Source of the DNA: Anaerolentibacter hominis
GTDB taxonomy: Bacteria > Bacillota > Clostridia > Lachnospirales > Lachnospiraceae
DNA length: 64,000 bases
Assembly: GCF_032380675.1 (NCBI RefSeq)
Contig: NZ_JAWDIX010000002.1
Location: 248,001-312,000, forward strand
Direction of reading: 5' to 3'
A program made the position numbers and the translations under genes. Each line of letters begins with the position of its first letter. Position 1 is the first letter of the stretch. Below the pieces are notes generated by a model. That model saw only the letters and a list, made by a program, of their open reading frames with translations. It did not search any database and was not told the DNA's origin. This document shows positions 40,057 through 49,180 of this stretch, piece by piece.

Positions 40057-41874
40057 TTAATCCTTCGTTGTCTTCACTACCGCGAAGGGAGACAGGCTTG
40101 TAAAGCTGCCCCTGACAGTGCTTCCATCTGCCGGGAGGGTATAGGTTTCCAGCACTTTCTTCTTACAGTGCAGGATGGTAAGCATTTCACCTTTATCTGT
40201 CTTACTTACCGGGAATTCCACATACAGGATTCCTTTATAAGAACCAGAGCTCAGGCTGATATTATAGAGAGCGGTCAGCTGACCGGCTTTGCGGGACCGG
40301 AGGATATCGTCGCAGGCATAGCAGGAGCCTGCTTTGTGCAGGCCTTCTTCCTGCACAGACAGGACGGCATCTTTGGAAAAATAGCCGGACACGGTTATGC
40401 CGGAATCCTCATGGGAGAGGGTACGCCAGAGATATTCCGGCCCTTCCCCGGTGTAGCAAAAGCGCGCGGTGACAGTGACCGCTTCCGCAGGCATGATGAA
40501 GGAGGTATCAGGGCTGTCAGGGTGGGAAAAGGAGCCGCCGCCGGAAGAAATCCAGCCGTCGAAGGAATAGCCGTTATCCGGTACGGCCAGCAGGGAAATG
40601 GAGGTGCCGGGGACAAAGGAGGCGTCAGTTCCCACAGAGATCCTGCCGCCCGTATCCGCCAAAAGAGTGAGGGGATAGGTGATGGGGGCGGGGATAAAGC
40701 CGGGACTGCCGCCTGGTTCCTCTTGAAGGGTCCAATTGGGCAAACGGAGGGTATTGTTCTTCCAACTCTCGGTATAACCTGCTGCCCCGGAGGGGTAGAA
40801 GATTGTGCCGCGGAAAGAAACATTTGAAAAAGTATTGAGGCCAACGGCGGGGGGGAGGGTACTGCGAAAGGACAGGGAGTTCAGGTTGGAACAGGCGGCA
40901 AACGCATAATTCTCAATGGATTCCAGAGCAGCAGGAAAGGTCAGGGCTGTCAGGCTTTTGCAGGCGGCAAACGCATAATCCGCAATGGAGGTCACGCTTC
41001 CCGGTATAAGGAAGGAAACGTCTTTTTTTGTCATCGGATAGAGAAGAAGGGAGGTCATGGCGTAATTATAGAGCACGTTGTCCTGTGCTTTAAAATATAG
41101 ATTGCCTTGAGCCACAGATACCGCCTTCAGGTTTTTACAGCCGTCAAACGCAGAATCTCCAATGGATTCCAAACTACTGGGAAGGATCGCACTATCCAGA
41201 CTGCGGCATAAGAAAAATGCCCTATACCCGATAAACTCCAGTTGACCGGGCAGAACTGCATCCTTTAAATTAATGCAGTCGTAAAACGTATAATCCCCAA
41301 TGGTTCTCAGGCCGTCCGGAAAGCGTACAGCTGTAAGTTGGGAAATAGTAACGAATGAAGAAGGATCGTTTTTTATCTGGCTCAGGCTGTCCATAGCAGA
41401 GAGATCCAGGGAGAACAATTGAGTCCAGCCGCTGCTATCTGTAAACCGCTCCAGCAGATACTTCCAGTTATAAGCGGTAATTTCCGCCGCCTTGCCGGTG
41501 AGTTTGATCCCGGTAACATCCGCTGACTTTTTCCCCGACTCACTTAGGGCAGTATCTATGGCATCTTTCATACTGTTGGCACCCATGCTGGTATTGTTGT
41601 CATTGCTGTCAAACGTCACTTCGAGGATGTTCTCAGAAGGATCGGCTGCGGAGAGGGTATAGTCCCCGGATAGTGGTTTCAAGGCTGCATCAGCAGAGCC
41701 GGGAGAGCCAGGGGCTCTTTGAACGCTGATTTTTTGTGGGGGGGGGTATAAACCGCTGGACTCATTTTCCGTATGGTTCCGGGCCAGACAGACCGTACCG
41801 GAGAGCAGAACGGTGCCAAAGAACAGGGCCAGGCATAACAGAAGTTTTTGGTATATCGTTGGAATGTTTGTCAT
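40057..41874 (-). CDS. Secreted leucine-rich-repeat (BspA-like) surface protein
   Basis: 605 residues. N-terminal signal peptide (about 10-31). After a Ser/Pro-rich linker, residues about 170-345 contain BspA-type LRR_5 repeats (TIGDYTFYDCINLKDAVLP, FIGYRAFFLCRSLDSAILP, SIGDSAFDGCKNLKAV, SIADYAFAACKSLTALTFP, SIENYAFAACSNLNSL). A further domain resembling InlB B-repeat/Flg_new modules follows (YPLTLLADTGGRI to AVTVTARF), and the tail has no LPXTG. Likely host or matrix binding. A run of nine C in the coding strand (41738-41746) at about residue 44 could slip and switch the frame. GAGGAGGAAC precedes the ATG. Confidence 0.85.
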   Translation of the reverse strand: MTNIPTIYQKLLLCLALFFGTVLLSGTVCLARNHTENESSGLYPPPQKISVQRAPGSPGSADAALKPLSGDYTLSAADPSENILEVTFDSNDNNTSMGANSMKDAIDTALSESGKKSADVTGIKLTGKAAEITAYNWKYLLERFTDSSGWTQLFSLDLSAMDSLSQIKNDPSSFVTISQLTAVRFPDGLRTIGDYTFYDCINLKDAVLPGQLEFIGYRAFFLCRSLDSAILPSSLESIGDSAFDGCKNLKAVSVAQGNLYFKAQDNVLYNYAMTSLLLYPMTKKDVSFLIPGSVTSIADYAFAACKSLTALTFPAALESIENYAFAACSNLNSLSFRSTLPPAVGLNTFSNVSFRGTIFYPSGAAGYTESWKNNTLRLPNWTLQEEPGGSPGFIPAPITYPLTLLADTGGRISVGTDASFVPGTSISLLAVPDNGYSFDGWISSGGGSFSHPDSPDTSFIMPAEAVTVTARFCYTGEGPEYLWRTLSHEDSGITVSGYFSKDAVLSVQEEGLHKAGSCYACDDILRSRKAGQLTALYNISLSSGSYKGILYVEFPVSKTDKGEMLTILHCKKKVLETYTLPADGSTVRGSFTSLSPFAVVKTTKD

Positions 41875-41978
41875 AGTATGTTCCTCCTCTCAGTTTCCTG
41901 ATCGCTGATTCACGATTGTTGCTTTCAATAAAGCGTAACACAGCAGAGGAAAAAGAAAAATCATACGGTATGAGGTTT

Positions 41979-42008
41979 TTGAAAATTTATTCTTAAATAT
42001 GTTATAAT
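41979..42008 (+). promoter_or_regulatory. Promoter of the LuxR-type regulator gene
   Basis: TTGAAA (41979-41984), 18-base spacer, TATAAT (42003-42008). Confidence 0.6.
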
Positions 42009-42057
42009 AAAAAAAGTTTATGAGGGTTTTTATTATCAATGGGGAGAGTACAAGAAG

Positions 42058-44610
42058 ATGAAGAGAAATCCGCTTTTTTTAAGTGATAAGTTTATGCCGG
42101 CAAGTCTTCCTGAGGTGTGCGCGCCGCGCAAAAACCTGCTGGCGCTTTTGGACAAGGCCGCTGAGGATGGCTTTGTATTTGTATCCGCTCAGGGCGGCAG
42201 CGGCAAGACGGTGAGCACCCTGCTGTGGCTGAACAGGAGCAGACGTATTCCTGTTTGGATTGGACTGGATAGTTTCGACAATTCTCCGTCTGTATTTTAC
42301 AAATTGCTGGCGACCGGACTATACTCGCTTCAGCCGGATAATGAAAACATGAAGAAAATTCTGATGGACACAGCTTTTTCCGCCACGCCGGTAGAACATA
42401 CGGTGGAGCTGATGAGCGAAATGTATCTGGAGGACCGGCAGTACGTGATCGTGCTGGACGACTTCCACCTGATTAAAAGCGGAGAGATCATCAAATCCCT
42501 GCCGCTGGTGCTTCGCCGCCTGCCCCGTGCCTTTACCGTTTTTGTTCTGTCGAGAGGAGAGGTTCCAGATGAATTTCGGCCGCTGCTAAAGGACGAAAAA
42601 AAGGATGTGATACGCCGGGAAGACTTGCGTTTTACCGAATCTGAGATCCGGCAGTATCTGAATATCAGAGGGCATTTCCTTACACCTGATGAGATAAAGT
42701 TTGCCTATATGGCCACGGATGGCTGGGCCATCGGCGTCAACGCGATCGCGATGTCCGGACAGATTGGGGGAAGAGGGGAATATGATTTTGCTGATTTCTT
42801 TGAGGATTTGACCTGGAATACCTGGGATGATGAACGGCGGGACTTCTGTATCCGGACTTCTATAGTGGATGAATTTGATACAGAGTTGGGAAGCGCGCTC
42901 TCCGGAAGAGAAGATGCCCCGGAACTTATGGAGGCTTTGAGCAGGTCTAACTCTTTTTTGAGCCGCCTGCATGGTGACACCTACCGTTATCACCATCTGT
43001 TTCAGGAATTTTTGCAGAAACAGATGCATGGATGGGCTGTAGATGGGGTCATGCTGTATAAGACCGCGGCCCAGTATTATAAGGATCACGGAGACTATTC
43101 CCATGCGCTGCGCTATTGGCTTATGAGCGGTGATTATAAGGGGACGGACAATTTCCTGTTTTTATTTTTATTCCGGGGCCACAAAAACGGTGTGGCTGAT
43201 TATGCGGACTTTCTTCACAGTTTTTTCATGGAGTCGCTCCCGGAACGTGCGGCCAGAGAGGCGCCGGTCCTTCATGTCCTGTATGCATGGTACTATTACC
43301 TTACAAGCCATTTTGAGGAATATGCGAAACATATGGACGCCATTATACGCAACCTGCCCCGTATAGCAAAGGCGGGAAATGAGTTTGTGGAATTTGCCAT
43401 GCTGGCCTTTCATGTGGATTACCGCAAACCGCTGAAAACTCAAGTTACATTATTTAAGATGTTCGGGAAGGTGCTTAAATTTTATACACCGTCGGGACTT
43501 GCCACCAATATTGCATCTTTTACCCATAACCTGCCTTATATGCACCGAAGCAACAGAGATTATTCGGAGATTGCCTTAAATCCGGGGATTCTGGATAAAA
43601 TTGACAATACCTTTGCGCCGCTGCTGGGCCCGGAATGGAAATATCTGCGCCCCGGTATCCTGGTTTCTTTTACATATGAGCGAAATCAGCTGGAAGACGC
43701 GCTGGAGCAGAATACCGCGGTCCTCCGCCTGATCGGACCGGAGAATAAACCGGACGGCCGCATCTGCGTGATGATTTTACAGCATAGTATCCTCTGGCAG
43801 CTTGGACGTTTTCAGGAGGCGGGAAAGGTTATGGACGACCTGAATGAGTTCGTGGATGCATCTGCTCAGTATTTTCTGCCGAATCTTACTGCCTACCGCA
43901 CAAAGCTGAGATTGTTTCGGGGCGACAGGGCCGCCGCCGCGGCATGGATGGACCAATACTATGTGACGGAGACCGACCACATAGAGTTCTTCCGGTCTTT
44001 TCAGCATTTCACCACTGCGCGGGCCTATGCCGCGCTGGGGAAGACGGAGAAAGCACTGCACTATCTGCTGCTGCTCAGAGAGTTCGGGAAGAATCTGAAC
44101 CGGCCTCTGGACCGGTGCGAGGCAGGGGTGGTTCTGGCTTCTTTGTACTGGACGATGAACCAGAAGAAGGAGGCGGAAGCGGAGCTGGAGGCGGCACTGG
44201 AAATTCTGCAGCCATACGGCTTTATACGTGTGGTTGCGGACGAAGGAGAGACAGTTGTGCCCATCCTGAAGCGCATCCTGTCCAGAGTGAGTGAAAAGGA
44301 TTACGCAGGCCCGCTTACCCGTTCTTACATCAATGAGGTGATGCTTGCGGCACATCGTTTTGGAAAGGATCATGCAGGATACATGGCCGGGGTGATTAAA
44401 AGGAAGGATAAGCCTCTTAAGCTGTCAAAGCAGCAGGCCTATATGCTCACATTGCTTTCTCAGGGGTACAAAAATGCTGACATCTCAGAAATAACCGGAC
44501 TTAGTATCCCAACGATTAAATCCCATACGGCTATTGCCTATAAGAAGCTGGGAGTAAACAATGCGATGGATGCCGTGCTGAAGGCCAGAGAACTTGGAGT
44601 GATTGAATAG
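42058..44610 (+). CDS. Large ATP-binding LuxR-family (MalT-like) regulator
   Basis: 850 residues. N-terminal STAND-type ATPase with Walker A SAQGGSGKT (residues 43-51) and Walker B YVIVLDDFHLI (near 130), a winged-helix region ending RYHHLFQEFLQ, then a long TPR-like helical middle, and a C-terminal LuxR helix-turn-helix (LSKQQAYMLTLLSQGYKNA, then TGLSIPTIKSHTAIAYKKLG). MalT-like proteins bind an inducer, assemble with ATP and activate transcription. It is divergent from the LRR surface protein and may control it. A strong terminator follows. Confidence 0.92.
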   Translation: MKRNPLFLSDKFMPASLPEVCAPRKNLLALLDKAAEDGFVFVSAQGGSGKTVSTLLWLNRSRRIPVWIGLDSFDNSPSVFYKLLATGLYSLQPDNENMKKILMDTAFSATPVEHTVELMSEMYLEDRQYVIVLDDFHLIKSGEIIKSLPLVLRRLPRAFTVFVLSRGEVPDEFRPLLKDEKKDVIRREDLRFTESEIRQYLNIRGHFLTPDEIKFAYMATDGWAIGVNAIAMSGQIGGRGEYDFADFFEDLTWNTWDDERRDFCIRTSIVDEFDTELGSALSGREDAPELMEALSRSNSFLSRLHGDTYRYHHLFQEFLQKQMHGWAVDGVMLYKTAAQYYKDHGDYSHALRYWLMSGDYKGTDNFLFLFLFRGHKNGVADYADFLHSFFMESLPERAAREAPVLHVLYAWYYYLTSHFEEYAKHMDAIIRNLPRIAKAGNEFVEFAMLAFHVDYRKPLKTQVTLFKMFGKVLKFYTPSGLATNIASFTHNLPYMHRSNRDYSEIALNPGILDKIDNTFAPLLGPEWKYLRPGILVSFTYERNQLEDALEQNTAVLRLIGPENKPDGRICVMILQHSILWQLGRFQEAGKVMDDLNEFVDASAQYFLPNLTAYRTKLRLFRGDRAAAAAWMDQYYVTETDHIEFFRSFQHFTTARAYAALGKTEKALHYLLLLREFGKNLNRPLDRCEAGVVLASLYWTMNQKKEAEAELEAALEILQPYGFIRVVADEGETVVPILKRILSRVSEKDYAGPLTRSYINEVMLAAHRFGKDHAGYMAGVIKRKDKPLKLSKQQAYMLTLLSQGYKNADISEITGLSIPTIKSHTAIAYKKLGVNNAMDAVLKARELGVIE

Positions 44611-44630
44611 ATTAAGGCTAAGCATAACGA

Positions 44631-44665
44631 AAGCCCCATGTGACACTGTCACATGAGGCTTTTTC
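44631..44665. terminator. Bidirectional terminator between luxR-like and PBP genes
   Basis: AAGCC-C-CATGTGACA / TGTCACATG-A-GGCTT hairpin with one internal mismatch, followed by TTTTT. The plus gene ends at 44610 and the minus gene at 44685. Confidence 0.85.
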
Positions 44666-44684
44666 CAGTTTTATTATCGTTTCC

Positions 44685-47390
44685 TTACCCGACCGGAGTC
44701 GTACCGCCGTCCCCGGTATTTCCGCCGGGATCGCCGCCGGTGGGTTCATCTGGAATATCCGGCTCCGGGACATCCGGAGTGTCAGGATCATCTGGATTGT
44801 CTGGGTCCGGGTCCTCCCCTTCGCCAGGGTCGGGATCAGGAGGAATCACAGTTTCTGCACTGTGCTCTTTGCAGATAGAATTTTTTATAGATGGTTTCAA
44901 TACATAAGGCGTATCATCCGTGGACGATTTTTCATCCTTAATCAGATACACGGCTGTCTCTGTCTCCGGACAGAACTCATTCGCTATCTTACCCGAAGAT
45001 TTACATATGGTAAGTTTTACATGACAGTCGCAGGGTTCTGTGGGTACTGTTCCGGATGCAAAATACTCCGTCGTCACCTTCGAACCTCCCAGCGCATTGG
45101 AGCAGAGGTCGGGGACCGCCAGCTTGCCGCATTTTGTACAGATCGTGGCACTGGTAATACCGTCCGGCTTTTTAAAGCTTTTGGTTTTCAGTTTTGCGTG
45201 GACTTCCTCCATAATCATGCGCCATAAGGTTTTGTGATAGTTCACACTGCTCTGGCGCTCATTGTTGTCGTAGCCGCTCCAGATTGTTGCAGTGTAATAA
45301 GGAGTATAGCCGGTGAACCAGATATCATTATAATTGGAAGTAGTACCGGTTTTACCTGCCTGAGCCATATTGACCCGGTTAAATTTGGCCAGACGTCCGG
45401 TTCCGTTTCCTGCGGAAATAACATCTTCCATAGCGTGAGTCAACAGCCATGAAGTGGTTTCTTTCATGACACGCTTTCCTTTGGTTTCCGACTTATCCAA
45501 TAACACCTTGCCGTCATGGTCCACTACTTTTGTGTAAAAGGTAGGCTCATTATAAACACCCTTATTGGCAATGGCTGCATAGGCAGCGGTAAGCTCCAGG
45601 TTGGAGACGCCGTGAGTCAGGCCGCCCAATGCGGTGGACAGCTGGATATCGGAGTAAATACCATCCTCACGCACCTCTTTGTCCACGATTGAGGTAAAGC
45701 CCAGTTTCATCAGATAATCATAGGCTACCTGAGGAGTCACCTTCTCCATGGTCTTGACCGTTACAATATTCATAGAAGCAACGATGGCGTTGTGAATCGT
45801 ACTGAATCCACGATAACGGTTGGTCTCCCAGTTGTTGACCTTTTTGCCGTTTGGATAGTAGTATTCTGCATCGTCAAATACGGTTCCTAATGTCATGCCG
45901 GAGGCATCCAGGGCGGGCAGATAAGCGGCTACAACCTTGAACGTAGAACCCGGCTGCCTTACTGTGTTGGTGGCACGGTTTAAGGTACGGCTGGCGACTT
46001 TCTTGCCCCGGCCGCCCACAATGGCCTTTACCTGTCCATTGGACTGATCCATCAGAGTGAAGGAAATCTGGGGCTGCTTGGTCATGGTGATCTTCTCACC
46101 GATCACCTCGTCCGTATCTTTTACCACCGATTTTTTGAATTTATTGGTAATGCTCTTGGCTTGCTTCTTGGAACTGAAATACAAATTCTTTCCGATCCCG
46201 TTTTCAATCATATACTCTTTGACATGACCCTCGGAATAGTGGGTCTGGGTTCCGTCCTCATGCTGAATCGAAAGAGCATAAGTCAGCTCCTGGGTGGAAT
46301 TGCTGGGATAGTTGGATTCATCCTTCAGCACTTTATCACAAATCTTCTGAATATCCGGGTCCTGAGTTGTATAAATGCTTAATCCGCCGCGATAGATGGC
46401 ATTGATAGCTTTGGTATAGGAATAACCCAGTTCCTGCTGAAGATCTTCAATTAACTGGTCAATCAATGCGTCGACAAAATAGGAATTGACCGTGGAGCTT
46501 TTATCCGTAAAGTCCTGATTGACTACCTGAATCCGGTCATAGACGTTGTCATCCAGCGCCTCCTGTTTCTCCTGGGCATTGATGAAGCCCTGCTCCTCCA
46601 TGTAATCCAGAATGATAGCACGCTTTTCAGCATTATTTTCCGGGTGGGAGATAGGATTGTAAACAGAAGGATTCTGTGTAATTCCTGCAATAACAGTTGC
46701 CTCGGACAGATCCAGCTCATTGACTGGTTTATTAAAATAGCGGTAAGAAGCCGTCTGGACGCCCAATGTGTTCTGTCCCAGATTGATGGTGTTCAGATAG
46801 TATTCCAGAATCTGATCCTTATCCATCCGGTCTTCCAGCTGGATGGCCAGATACTGTTCCTGAATTTTTCGCTTGACCTTCTCGATAAATTCCGGCTCGC
46901 TTCCGCCTTCGAAGACCTGATTTTTCAGAAGCTGCTGGGTGATCGTGCTGGCGCCGGAATCAAACTTTCCTTTAACAATGCCGTCAACTGCGGCACGGAA
47001 GATTCCTTTGATGTCAATTCCGTGATGGGTCCGGAAACGGGCGTCTTCAATAGCTATAAAAGCATTCTGCACTACTTCTGGAATCTGGTCCAGAGTGACA
47101 TAGGCACGGTTGGCGTCGGAGCCGACCAGTTTCTGTATCTGCTTGCCGTTGGCGTCAAACACGGTGGTGGAAAATCCCTCCGGCGCTACATCAATCCCCT
47201 CTATGCTTGGAGCAGAATCGAGTACACCCTTAATTGCCCCCAGTCCTGCCGCGCCTCCGACAATAACCAGGGCGACAATACAGGCCAGAAAGACGCGGAA
47301 AACAGAAATTCTGGCTTTCGATCCCATTTTTTTGGAAGTGGAATTGACCTTTTTCTGTTTATTGATTGTATTTTTTTTACTGTAGTTCAT
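44685..47390 (-). CDS. Class A penicillin-binding protein (PBP1A type)
   Basis: Bifunctional peptidoglycan glycosyltransferase and transpeptidase. 901 residues: basic cytoplasmic tail, one membrane helix (about 29-52), GT51 domain with EDARFRTHHGID and TITQQLLKN, and the penicillin-binding domain with S482TFK (RQPGSTFKV), SMN as the SxN motif and KTGTT. The C-terminus has cysteine-containing segments (TICTKCGKLAVPDLC) and ends in a long Asp/Pro/Gly-rich low-complexity tail. A minus-strand TATACT -10 lies near 47590, about 200 bases upstream, without a clear -35. Confidence 0.95.
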   Translation of the reverse strand: MNYSKKNTINKQKKVNSTSKKMGSKARISVFRVFLACIVALVIVGGAAGLGAIKGVLDSAPSIEGIDVAPEGFSTTVFDANGKQIQKLVGSDANRAYVTLDQIPEVVQNAFIAIEDARFRTHHGIDIKGIFRAAVDGIVKGKFDSGASTITQQLLKNQVFEGGSEPEFIEKVKRKIQEQYLAIQLEDRMDKDQILEYYLNTINLGQNTLGVQTASYRYFNKPVNELDLSEATVIAGITQNPSVYNPISHPENNAEKRAIILDYMEEQGFINAQEKQEALDDNVYDRIQVVNQDFTDKSSTVNSYFVDALIDQLIEDLQQELGYSYTKAINAIYRGGLSIYTTQDPDIQKICDKVLKDESNYPSNSTQELTYALSIQHEDGTQTHYSEGHVKEYMIENGIGKNLYFSSKKQAKSITNKFKKSVVKDTDEVIGEKITMTKQPQISFTLMDQSNGQVKAIVGGRGKKVASRTLNRATNTVRQPGSTFKVVAAYLPALDASGMTLGTVFDDAEYYYPNGKKVNNWETNRYRGFSTIHNAIVASMNIVTVKTMEKVTPQVAYDYLMKLGFTSIVDKEVREDGIYSDIQLSTALGGLTHGVSNLELTAAYAAIANKGVYNEPTFYTKVVDHDGKVLLDKSETKGKRVMKETTSWLLTHAMEDVISAGNGTGRLAKFNRVNMAQAGKTGTTSNYNDIWFTGYTPYYTATIWSGYDNNERQSSVNYHKTLWRMIMEEVHAKLKTKSFKKPDGITSATICTKCGKLAVPDLCSNALGGSKVTTEYFASGTVPTEPCDCHVKLTICKSSGKIANEFCPETETAVYLIKDEKSSTDDTPYVLKPSIKNSICKEHSAETVIPPDPDPGEGEDPDPDNPDDPDTPDVPEPDIPDEPTGGDPGGNTGDGGTTPVG

Positions 47391-47610
47391 ATAAAGCCTC
47401 CATTTTTCAAGGCAGAATGGATCGCTCTGCCTGACTCATGTGAGCGGAAATGCACACGATAGCCGGTTTGTTTTTTGAACAAAATAAAAGGATGGGGAAC
47501 CCATTTCACGAACCGACCGGCACTTCCCGGATGTTTAACGAGGAATCCAAAAAGCCGGAAAACCCCGTATTTTCGCTTTCCCCACCGCTATAGTATAGCA
47601 AAAAAAGAAA

Positions 47611-47639
47611 TTGAAATAAAGCGAAAAATAAAATATAAT
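47611..47639 (+). promoter_or_regulatory. Promoter of the YigZ-family gene
   Basis: TTGAAA (47611-47616), 17-base spacer, TATAAT (47634-47639). Its predicted start near 47646 favours the ATG at 47676 over earlier ones. Confidence 0.72.
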
Positions 47640-47675
47640 ATTTTCATAATAATTATGAAAGGATTTGTTCACAGG

Positions 47676-48347
47676 ATGGTAGAGGGATTGTACGTTGTTC
47701 TGGAAGGCGGAGAGGGAGAGATCACGGAGAAAAAATCCCGTTTTATCGGGAACGTTTTCCCAGTGAAATCTGAGGAAGAAGCCCTGGCCTGCCTGGAACA
47801 GATCCGGAAAAAGCATTACACAGCTAATCATCACTGCTTTGCCTACATTATCGGGGAGAGACAGGAACTGGTGCGCTGCAGCGACGACGGAGAGCCCTCC
47901 GGTACGGCCGGGCGGCCTATTTTAAGTGTACTGCAGGGAGAGAACCTATATAATGTGCTTGTGGTTGTGACCCGCTATTTCGGCGGGACGCTCCTGGGGA
48001 CAGGAGGACTTGTCAGAGCCTACACAAAGGGTGCGGCGGAAGGGTTGGCTGCCAGCCGCATCGTGGAGCGCCTGCCTGGAGCGGAGACCGAACTTACCAT
48101 GGACTACACCGATCTTGGCAAGGTTCAGTATATTGCAGGGCAGATGGAACTGCCGGTGCTGGATACGGTCTATGAAGAGCAGGTCAAGATGCGGATATTG
48201 CTGCCTGTCCCTCTGGCGGAAACGTTTGCCAAAAAGGTGACGGAAGGAACCAATGCCAGGGTGAAGATGAATAAATTGAGAGATGTGGAGTACGGGGTTG
48301 AGGGGAAGAACGTTGTACTGATTAATGAAGAGGGAAATGAAGAGTGA
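47676..48347 (+). CDS. YigZ/IMPACT-family protein
   Basis: 223 residues from ATG 47676 (ATG 47655 is possible but too close to the transcription start). The conserved UPF0029 block reads EKKSRFIGNVFPV, HHCFAYIIG, SDDGEPSGTAGRPIL and VVVTRYFGGTLLGTGGLVRAY; a small C-terminal DUF1949-type domain follows. The eukaryotic relative IMPACT regulates translation; the bacterial function is not settled. The last residues (NEEGNEE) are encoded by GA-rich repeat sequence like that found after other genes here. Confidence 0.9.
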   Translation: MVEGLYVVLEGGEGEITEKKSRFIGNVFPVKSEEEALACLEQIRKKHYTANHHCFAYIIGERQELVRCSDDGEPSGTAGRPILSVLQGENLYNVLVVVTRYFGGTLLGTGGLVRAYTKGAAEGLAASRIVERLPGAETELTMDYTDLGKVQYIAGQMELPVLDTVYEEQVKMRILLPVPLAETFAKKVTEGTNARVKMNKLRDVEYGVEGKNVVLINEEGNEE

Positions 48348-48387
48348 AATTCACTTTGTTTCTTTTCTGTTTATGGAAGGTGGTTGA

Positions 48388-49107
48388 ATGTCTCAGCGTT
48401 TTGTCAGGATGAAAAGGCTGCTCGGTGTGCCGGCAATGGAGCGTCTGGCTGTAGCAAGTGTGATTGTGTTCGGCGTGGGCGGCGTGGGATCTTATGTGGC
48501 CGAGGGGCTTGCGAGAGGCGGTGTGGGCCGCCTTATTTTGGTGGATGACGACCGGATTGCGGAGAGTAATATTAACCGGCAGATTCATGCGCTGAGTGAT
48601 ACGGTTGGCAGGATGAAGACGGAGGTTATGAAGGAAAGAATCCTGCAGATTAACCCGGAGGCGGAGGTTGTGACCTGTGAGACTTTTGTTCTTTCGGATA
48701 ATGCAGCTCCTATTCTGGATCTGGGGGCGGATTATGTTGTGGATGCGCTGGATACGGTGACGGCTAAGATTGCCATTGCCACAGAGGCGAAGAAACGAAG
48801 TATTCCGGTGATCAGCTGTATGGGAACCGGCAACAAGCTTCACCCGGAGCTTTTGAAAATCGGTGATTTATTTGACACGAAGGTTTGCCCGCTCTGCAAG
48901 GTTATGAGGCGGGAGCTGAAAAAAAGGGGTGCGGATAGTCTGAAAGTGTTGTATTCTGAAGAGGTACCGCTTACTCCCATTGAGTTTTCGGAAGAAGAGG
49001 GAAAGCATGGCAAGCGGGTGACTCCCGGCAGTGTTTCGTTTGTCCCTCCCGTGGCCGGTCTGATGATCGCGGGGGAAGTGATTCGGGAACTGACGGGGCA
49101 AAATTGA
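48388..49107 (+). CDS. tcdA: tRNA threonylcarbamoyladenosine dehydratase
   Basis: ThiF/E1-like enzyme that uses ATP to cyclise t6A37 of tRNAs to ct6A. 239 residues with the nucleotide loop VFGVGGVGSYVAEGLARGG (about 28-46), DDDRIAESNINRQIHAL, and the CPLCKVMRREL block followed by VTPGSVSFVPPVAGL. GGAAGGTGG precedes the ATG. It lies between yigZ and rarA on the same strand, 40 bases after yigZ. Confidence 0.93.
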   Translation: MSQRFVRMKRLLGVPAMERLAVASVIVFGVGGVGSYVAEGLARGGVGRLILVDDDRIAESNINRQIHALSDTVGRMKTEVMKERILQINPEAEVVTCETFVLSDNAAPILDLGADYVVDALDTVTAKIAIATEAKKRSIPVISCMGTGNKLHPELLKIGDLFDTKVCPLCKVMRRELKKRGADSLKVLYSEEVPLTPIEFSEEEGKHGKRVTPGSVSFVPPVAGLMIAGEVIRELTGQN

Positions 49108-49180
49108 TGTACGACAATAGTAGAATCGAGTAAAATACGGATTTTTCGGATCTTGGAAATAGAAGGGCATGGAGATTACT

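Noticed and set aside
40057..41874. Frameshift in the LRR gene at the homopolymer
   Set aside because: The frame is intact through the nine-base tract and continues to a proper stop, so it is annotated as functional.
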